The notes below the pieces were generated by a model, which had not been told where the DNA came from, ran no database searches, and saw nothing but the letters and a program-made list of their open reading frames with translations. From assembly GCA_001643675.2 (NCBI GenBank), contig LSRY02000003.1, positions 796,001 to 860,000 of the forward strand: a DNA stretch of 64,000 nt, written 5' to 3'. A program made the position numbers and the translations under genes. Below are positions 63,600-64,000 of this stretch, piece by piece; within the stretch, counting starts at the first letter, position 1, and every line of letters starts with the position of its first letter. This DNA comes from Monocercomonoides exilis. Taxonomy: Eukaryota; Preaxostyla; Oxymonadida; Polymastigidae.

Positions 63600-64000
63600 A
63601 GCTAAAAATAAAAGAAATGTGCTTCAAACATAAATATATAACTAGAAAGAGAGTAATTCCAATGTATTTGCCTCGATTTTTAATCAATTCTGAAATTCGC
63701 TTCGTTGAATTTTGAGATGAGTGAGAAAACAAGTCAAAGGTTTATGGCGATGGGATTTTTGAGATTTGAATTTTAAATGTTGGTTTGAGATGTTTTGTAT
63801 TGATGAGTTTTTAAAAGCATTTTTAAAAAAAAATTTAATATTCAAATTTGAACAAATCATATTCAAACATGAAAAAGGAATTGAGGAAATATTATTATTA
63901 TCCAACAAAGAAAAATGTTTCTTTTTTTAATGTTTTTCCAGATATGTTTACAAAAAGACATTTTTTTATTTTGTAAGAATAACATTCTATTTGAAGGTTG
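63600..64000. other. 3' flank of the surface-protein gene
   Basis: AT-rich sequence with AATAAA-like runs just after the stop (AAAAATAAAAGAAATG at about 63605). No further gene is recognisable before the window ends. Confidence 0.4.

Noticed and set aside
1-64000. Genome-wide reassignment of TAA and TAG to glutamine
   Set aside because: Attractive for some frames, but the intact nitroreductase ends on TAG directly after its conserved C-terminus, the intact Harbinger transposase ends on TAG, and Merlin copy 3 shows TAG replacing a conserved Trp. Several relic frames also contain TGA. I keep it only as a local hypothesis for the 4.0-kb element.

Overview
The window looks like nuclear DNA of an AT-rich, intron-bearing anaerobic protist, most likely an oxymonad metamonad (Preaxostyla). 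Three things point there. Protein genes carry short spliceosomal introns (about 50-250 bp, GT...AG, one GC...AG) and the tRNA has a pol III T-run terminator. A very large secreted protein of CGS..PC and GGKGG..LDC modules joins a membrane anchor and a degenerate kinase, an architecture I recall from Monocercomonoides surface proteins. DNA transposons of Merlin, PIF/Harbinger and pogo type are dense. The assignment is inference. Some listed ORFs begin at TTG or GTG, so I chose starts again from ATG codons, splice sites or paralog alignment.

Layout. 1-1035 (-): decayed fragment of the same surface-protein family that fills 54.5-63.6 kb. 1.5-3.3 kb: Merlin relic with an 8-bp target duplication, carrying a nested MITE. 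3.67-7.37 kb (+): one long frame fusing a ubiquitin-specific protease-like domain to a transposase-like domain, broken by seven in-frame stops but no frameshift; a compact GC-rich RNA-like fold follows. 9.0-15.25 kb (+): GC-richer relic coding segments with many nonsense codons. 15.44-17.79 kb: element with 322-bp inverted repeats. 18.45-19.45 kb (-): possible retroelement Gag-like relic. 20.35-21.84 kb: complete Merlin element. 22.85-23.45 kb: fold-back repeat and degenerate MITE. 23.64-30.98 kb: pogo element, then three Harbinger-type elements end to end. 30.99-31.08 kb: tRNA-Leu(UAA). 31.18-39.26 kb: 8.1-kb terminal-inverted-repeat (TIR) element holding a relic gene split by a second, 4.0-kb element. 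39.9-41.4 kb: third Merlin copy. 41.9-44.2 kb: second pogo element, with a MITE inside its transposase.

The right third is host-like: an unidentified single-exon gene (44.5-45.4 kb, -); an intact six-exon nitroreductase (45.95-47.63 kb, -) diverging from an unidentified multi-exon gene (47.7-48.8 kb, +); a Ser-rich then Glu/Lys-rich protein of more than 1,150 residues (49.8-53.5 kb, +); and the giant surface protein (54.5-63.6 kb, +), whose ectodomain and membrane/pseudokinase part share one frame separated by a single TGA.

The left two thirds are a transposon graveyard with nested insertions that can be ordered in time from target-site duplications. The most unusual signal is a set of long frames kept free of frameshifts yet interrupted by substitution-type stops. 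In one, inside the 4.0-kb element, all nine interruptions are TAA/TAG and the frame closes on TGA. The intact nitroreductase ends on TAG, which argues against a genome-wide code change.
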